Assembly (NCBI RefSeq): GCF_032854445.1
Contig: NC_088305.1
Location: 25,382,628 to 25,446,627, forward strand
Length of the DNA stretch: 64,000 nucleotides
Direction of reading: 5' to 3'
DNA from: Liolophura sinensis
Taxonomy: Eukaryota; Mollusca; Polyplacophora; Chitonida; Chitonidae
The notes beneath the pieces are model-generated. The model saw nothing but the letters and a program-made list of their open reading frames with translations. It was not told where the DNA came from and did not search any database. Numbering within the stretch: the stretch's first letter is position 1; the number at the start of each line of letters is the position of its first letter. A program made the position numbers and the translations under genes. This document shows, piece after piece, positions 58,585 to 64,000 of the stretch.

Positions 58585-59711
58585 CTGGAAAGAAACCAAC
58601 AGAGTGTTATATGCATGGGGGATGTCTTTCAATGAGGCCATAACGTTTCGCCAGTCGCAAGTACCAAATTAAGGCGAGGTATGTCGTCATTATGAGATGT
58701 CATGGAGATTACGCTGGCGTAACGATACGACTCCTTCGAGCAACAGTGCCCAATACAACATCAATAGGAATTTAGCTCAGACTTAAGTCAATACTGGGCT
58801 TCAACAACTATCCCAGAACAATTACAGAAGGATACTGTCTTGGAACTGAAACGTTAAAATTAAATAAACTAAACAATGTCACATCCAACATTTTGACAGT
58901 GGTGGTGGAGGGAATTTAAACATGCGTTTAAAATATTTTTTCTTTTTTTAGGTTTTGTGTTCGGTACTATACACGTTAAAGAGGCTATGCCGGAGAGTTT
59001 TGGCACAAAAACCATATTCGTTAATCAAATGAAATATTCTGTATATACCAAAAACGGCTGAAATCGTTGCCTTTCATTAAATATCAGACTAGTGCCTGTG
59101 TTATTTTGAGCCTATATATTGTTAAGATCATTCTAAAGTTTGAAAAGTTATAATCCACCCTCTTTATAAATTTTAGGAACTACCGATTTTGAAGGCCGGT
59201 ATGTGGATAGACGAGGCTCACATTTTATTGTGAAAAGTACCGTAATTAATATTTGTGCTAGTCTAAAATAATAGTAAAAATTCGGTTGAATTTTCACTAA
59301 TTGATTTTCTTGTCAAAAATTACGAGTATAGCCTATTTAAAAATGTGGAAATCATGCATTAGATGAAGTAATATTTTGACATTTAAAAATGTTTGTACTC
59401 TCATTTTACAGCATTTAACAGATTTTTATAGATGTTGGATTGTTTTAAAATGTAGAAAAATTGTAGAAAATGTTGGCAATTTAACACTTTGTGTTTTAAA
59501 ACGGTATATATATGATTAACATTTTGTAAGACTAGAATGGCATTTTCAACTGGCAACAGTGGCTTACAATTGCTATTTCACTACGGCAGATAAACACTAA
59601 CACGCGTTTGATTAAATACATTAGGTATTTATGACAAATTGATATAGCCCTACCTGAAATTTGTAAGTGTATTGACGCTTGGTCATGTATTATGATATAT
59701 TTAATTGCAAG
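58585..59711. other. Non-coding stretch upstream of the lectin-like exon
   Basis: A minus-strand ATG-led frame near 58696 (MTTYLALIWYLRLAKRYG) looks faintly like a signal peptide but has no convincing donor. Otherwise AT-rich with no recognised feature. Confidence 0.4.
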
Positions 59712-59867
59712 AGCCATATTTGAGGCGAAAGTCTGCTAGCAGCCTACGGATGGTCGTCGGTTTCTCCCGGGCTCTGTCTGGCTTCCTCCCACCATAATGC
59801 AGACCGCCGTCGTATAAGCGAAATATTCTTGAGAACGGCATAAGACACCAATCAAACCAATAAATCA
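59712..59867 (+). mobile_element. SINE family 1, 5'-truncated, abutting the large satellite
   Basis: GTCTGCTAGCAGCCTACGG, CCATAATGCAGACCGCC and GAAATATTCTTGAGAACGGC with the tail CAATCAAACCAATAAATC; the first satellite-like word (CACTAGACCCGACGTCA) follows at once. Confidence 0.88.
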
Positions 59868-62800
59868 CTAGACCCGACGTCAGAACATCCACTCGAGCCG
59901 GTGTCACGTCATCCCCTATAGATCCGCCGTCAGGGGAGTCCACTAGACCCGACGTCATGGCATCCACTAGAACCCAACGTCATGGCATCCATTAGACCCG
60001 ACATCATGGCATCCAGTAGACCCGACGCCAGGGCATTTACTAGACCCGACGCCATGGCATCCACTAAACCAGACGTCATGGCATCCAGTAGATCCGACGC
60101 CAGGGCATTTACTAGACCCGACGCCATGGCATCCACTAAACCAGACGTCATGGCATCCAGTAGATCCGACGCCTGGGCATTTACTAGACCCGACGCCATG
60201 GCATCCACTAAACCAGACGTCATGGCATCCAGTAGATCCGACGCCAGGGCATTTACTAGACCCGACGCCATGGCATCCACTAAACCAGACGTCATGGCAT
60301 GCAGTAGATCCGACGCCAGGGCATTTTCTAGACCCGACGCCATGGCATCCACTAAACCAGACGTCATGGCATCCAGTAGATCCGACGCCAGAGCATTTAC
60401 TAGACCCGACGCCATGGCATCCACTAAACCAGACGTCATGGCATCCAGTAGATCCGACGCCAGGGCATTTACTAGACCCGACGCCATGGCATGCACTAAA
60501 CCAGACGTCATGGCATCCAGTAGATCCGACGCCAGGGCATTTACTAGACCCGACGCCATGGCATGCACTAAACCAGACGTCATGGCATCCAGTAGATCCG
60601 ACGCCAGGGCATTTACTAGACCCGACGCCATGGCATGCACTAAACCAGACGTCATGGCATCCAGTAGATCCGACGCCAGGGCATTTACTAGACCCGACGC
60701 CATGGCATGCACTAAACCAGACGCCATGGCATCCAGTAGATCCGACGCCAGGGCATTTACTAGACCCGACGCCATGGCAAGCACTAAACCAGACGTCATG
60801 GCATACAGTAGATCCGACGCCTGGGCATTTGCTAGACCCGACGCCATGGAATGCACTAAACCAGACGTCATGGTATCCAGTAGATCTGACGCCTGGGCAT
60901 TTACTAGACCCGACGCCATGGCATGCACTAAACCAGACGTCATGGCATCCACTAAACCAGACGTCATGGCATCCACTAGACCCGACGCCATGGCATCCAC
61001 TAGACCCGACGTCATGGCATCCACTAGACCCGACGCCAGGGCATCCACTAGACCCGACGCCATGGCATAAAATAGACCCGACGTCATGGCATCCACTAAA
61101 CCAGACGTCATGGCATCCAGTAGATCCGACGCCAGGGCATTTACTAGACCCGACGCCATGGCATCCACTAAACCAGACGTCATGGCATCCAGTAGATCCG
61201 ACGCCAGGGCATTAACTAGACCCGACGCCATGGCATCCACTAAACCAGACGTCATGGCATCCAGAAAATCCGACGTCATGGCATCCATTAGACCCGACGT
61301 CATGGCATCCACTAAACCAGACGCCATGGCATCCAGTAGATTCTACGCCAGGGCATTTACTAGACCCGACGCCATGGCGTGCACTAAACCAGACGTCATG
61401 GTATCCAGTAGATCCGTCGCCAGGGCATTTACTAGACCCGACGCCATGGCATCCACTAAACCAGACGTCATGGCGTCCAGTAGATCTGACGCCTGGGCAT
61501 TTACTAGACCCGACGCCATGGAATGCACTAAACCAGACGTCATGGCATCCAGTAGATCCGACGCCAGGGCATTTACTAGACCCGACGCCTGGGCATTTAC
61601 TAGACCCGACGCCATGGCATCCACTAGACCCGACGTCATGGCATCCACTAGACCCGACGCCATGGCATCCACTAGACCCGACGTCATGGCATCCAGTAGA
61701 TCCGACGCCAGGGCATTTACTAGACCCGACGCCATGGCATCCACTAAACCAGACGTCATGGCATCCAGTAGACCCGACGCCAGGGCATTTACTAGACCCG
61801 ACGCCATGGCATCCACTAAACCAGACGTCATGGCATCCAGTAGATCCGACGCCAGGGCATTTACTAGACCCGACGCCATGGCATGCACTAAACCAGACGT
61901 CATGGCATCCAGTAAATCCGACGCCTGGGCATTTACTAGACCCGACGTCATGGCATGCACTAAACCAGACGTCATGGCATCCAGTAGATCCGACGCCAGG
62001 GCATTTACTAGACCCGACGCCATGGCATCCAGTAGATCCGACGCCAGGGCATTTACTAGACCCGACGCCATGGCAAGCACTAAACCAGACGTCATGGCAT
62101 CCAGTAGATCCGACGCCTGGGCATTTACTAGACCCGACGCCATGGCATGCACTAAACCAGACGTCATGGTATCCAGTAGATCTGACGCCTGGGCATTTAC
62201 TAGACCCGACGCCATGGCATGCACTAAACCAGACGTCATGGCATCCACTAAACCAGACGTCATGGCATCCACTAGACCCGACGCCATGGCATCCACTAGA
62301 CCCGACGTCATGGCATCCACTAGACCCGACGCCAGGGCATCCACTAGACCCGACGCCATGGCATCCATTAGACCCGACGTCATGGCATCCACTAAACCAG
62401 ACGTCATGGCATCCAGTAGATCCGACGCCTGGGCATTTACTAGACCCGACGCCAGGGCATCCACTAGACCCAACGCCATGGCATCCAGTAGATCCGACGC
62501 CAGGGCATTTACTAGACCCGACGCCATGGCATCCACTAAACCAGACGTCATGGCATCCAGTAGATCCGACGCCAGGGCATTTACTAGACCCGACGCCATG
62601 GCATGCACTAAACCAGACGTCATGGCATCCAGAAAATCCGACGTCATGGCATCCATTAGACCCGACGTCATGGCATCCACTAAACCAGACACCATGGCAT
62701 CCAGTAGATCCGACGCCAGGGCATTTACTAGACCCGACGCCATGGCATGCACTAAACCAGACGTCATGGCATCCAGTAGATCCGACGCCAGGGCATTTAC

Positions 62801-63510
62801 TAGACCCGACGCCTGGGCATTTACTAGACCCGACGCCATGGCATTCACTAGACCCGACGTCATGGCATCCACTAGACCCGACGCCATGGCATCCACTAGA
62901 CCCGACGTCATGGCATCCAGTAGATCCGACGCCAGGGCATTTTCTAGACCCGACGCCATGGCATCCACTAAACTAGACGTCATGGCATCCAGTAGGCCCG
63001 ACGCCTGGGCATTTACTAGACCCGACGCCATGGCATCCACTAAACCAGACGTCATGGCATCCAGTAGATCCGACGCCAGGGCATTTACTAGACCCGACGC
63101 CATGGCATGCACTAAACCAGACGTCATGGCATCCAGTAGATCCGACGCCAGGGCATTTACTAGACCCGACGCCATGGCATCCAGTAGATCCGACGTCATG
63201 GCATCCACTAGACCCGACATCATGGCATCCACTAGACCCGACGTCATGGCATCCACTAGACCCGACGTCATGGCTTCCACTAGACCCGACGCCATGGCAT
63301 CCACTAGACCGGACGCCAGGGCATCCACTAGACCCAACGCCATGGCATCCACTAGACCCGACGCCAGGGCATCCACTAGACCCGACGCCAGGGCATCCAC
63401 TAGACCCATCGTCATGGCATCCACTAGACCCAACGTCATGGCATCCACTAGACCCGACGCCATGGCATCCACTAAACCAGACGCCATGGCATCCACTAAA
63501 CCAGACGCGG
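59868..63510. repeat. 3.6-kb satellite: 24-bp units in 72-bp higher-order repeats, open on both strands
   Basis: About 150 units of a 24-bp monomer of the type GACGTCATGGCATCCACTAG+ACCC. Three monomer variants (CCACTAAACCA, CCAGTAGATCC, GGGCATTTACTAGACCC endings) mostly alternate to give 72-bp repeats. The first 70 bp are degenerate. Because 24 and 72 are multiples of three and no frameshift occurs over most of the array, open frames run on both strands: plus 59982-61070 and 61086-63527 (MASTKPDV/MASSRSDA-like octads), minus 61327-59930 and 63496-61343 (MTSGLVDA/MASGLVNA-like octads). The unit is CpG-rich compared with its flanks. I regard it as a satellite, not a gene. Confidence 0.97.
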
Positions 63511-64000
63511 TGCGCTGGTATCAGTAGAGTTTTACACTCATAGCATCAGTGGACTAACTCGTCATTTTTACTCGGTGATCGGGTAAAGAATTGGGATCGA
63601 CCAGACTGGCCACTGATAATATGAGAGCGATAATGTTCTAAATAAGTGACGTTTGCAGTGTGCAGTTGTGCTTCTCTCGTCTATGTGTAAATTAACCGTT
63701 GCTATCAAAATTCCCAGATGATAATTTAAAGATCCACCAGATTCACCAGGTAGCATATCAAAGACTTTAAAAATGGCACATGTTGCTGCCACGCTTGGCG
63801 CTCAACACTGAAAGGATAGAGCGAGGAAACAGGAATTGTGGCCCGGTGTCAGCAAAATGTGAGTGGGTGGGGTGTCATGTCTGGTGTATCAGCATGACAT
63901 TTCATTGGGGCAGCACTTTAAAACCAGATTTAACTTTAAGTCAAGTCTTCAGTTACGTACTTGGCCTAAAATAAATTGTGTAACATTATATTAAATATGA
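63511..64000 (+). mobile_element. Flank of satellite, with a 5'-truncated SINE family 2 at about 63745-63930
   Basis: CAAAGACTTTAAAAATGGCA, TTGCTGCCACGCTTGGCGC and GGTGTCATGTCTGGTGTATC match SINE family 2. The stretch 63511-63744 holds nothing recognised. Confidence 0.75.

Noticed and set aside
58320..58643. 107-aa plus-strand frame opposite the lectin exon
   Set aside because: Shadow of the minus-strand exon, which has the lectin/PAN residues and a proper acceptor.
58600..58696. Signal-peptide exon for the lectin gene (MTTYLALIWYL-like)
   Set aside because: Hydrophobic start is weak, no convincing donor follows, and the missing lectin half would still be unexplained.
59982..63527. Giant plus- and minus-strand proteins of 362-813 aa in the satellite
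   Set aside because: Their openness follows from a 24-bp unit repeated without indels; both strands and a third frame are open at once, and no promoter, splice sites or non-repeat coding part are seen. Kept as a repeat, with coding listed only as a test.

Overview
This window is nuclear DNA of an animal. All recognisable genes are split by spliceosomal introns, intergenic DNA is AT-rich, and tRNA-derived SINEs, MITE-like elements and minisatellites are dense. The gene content (SRCIN1/KIAA1217-type adaptor, glyoxalase II, enkurin, an INO80-type HMG protein, an F-type lectin/PAN fragment) and the SINE style point to a lophotrochozoan, most likely a mollusc. That placement is inference. I see no bacterial operon, phage, plasmid or CRISPR array. 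Layout: (1) 1-9.29 kb, an 86-bp satellite cut by the window edge, SINEs, dispersed repeats and a 72-bp minisatellite. (2) 9.29-29.23 kb (+), 14 exons of an SRCIN1/KIAA1217 (p140Cap/sickle-tail) homologue, about 1268 codons in the window, with the 5' end missing; its introns hold two minisatellites and at least four MITE-like insertions. (3) 29.2-36.1 kb, 3' UTR, a 29-bp minisatellite and spacer. (4) 36.1-44.15 kb (-), complete HAGH (glyoxalase II, 8 coding exons, 257 aa). (5) 45.42-47.79 kb (+), complete ENKUR (4 exons, 253 aa), head to head with HAGH across about 1.3 kb that carries a perfect CRE. (6) 51.18-56.43 kb (-), complete 6-exon, 287-aa gene with a TFPT-like coiled coil and an HMG box. 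(7) 58.1-58.6 kb (-), a terminal exon with half an F-type lectin (FTP) domain and a PAN/Apple domain, with no 5' exons visible. (8) 59.87-63.51 kb, a 3.6-kb satellite built of 24-bp units in 72-bp higher-order repeats, open on both strands. The main theme of the hunt is tandem amplification of splice junctions. In the TFPT-like gene the intron inside the HMG box has its donor inside a 71-bp array (eight extra copies, all closer to consensus than the donor in use) and its acceptor inside a 28-bp array (four extra AGs, each unit a complete branch/pyrimidine/AG module). Smaller junction duplications occur in the SRCIN1-like gene. Several arrays appear to be seeded from SINE tails or dispersed repeats. 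The genes are otherwise unrelated: cytoskeletal/synaptic adaptor, methylglyoxal detoxification, ciliary/sperm calcium signalling, chromatin remodelling and secreted lectin. They do not form a pathway. All exon joins were made by hand from splice consensus, reading phase and recalled family sequences.
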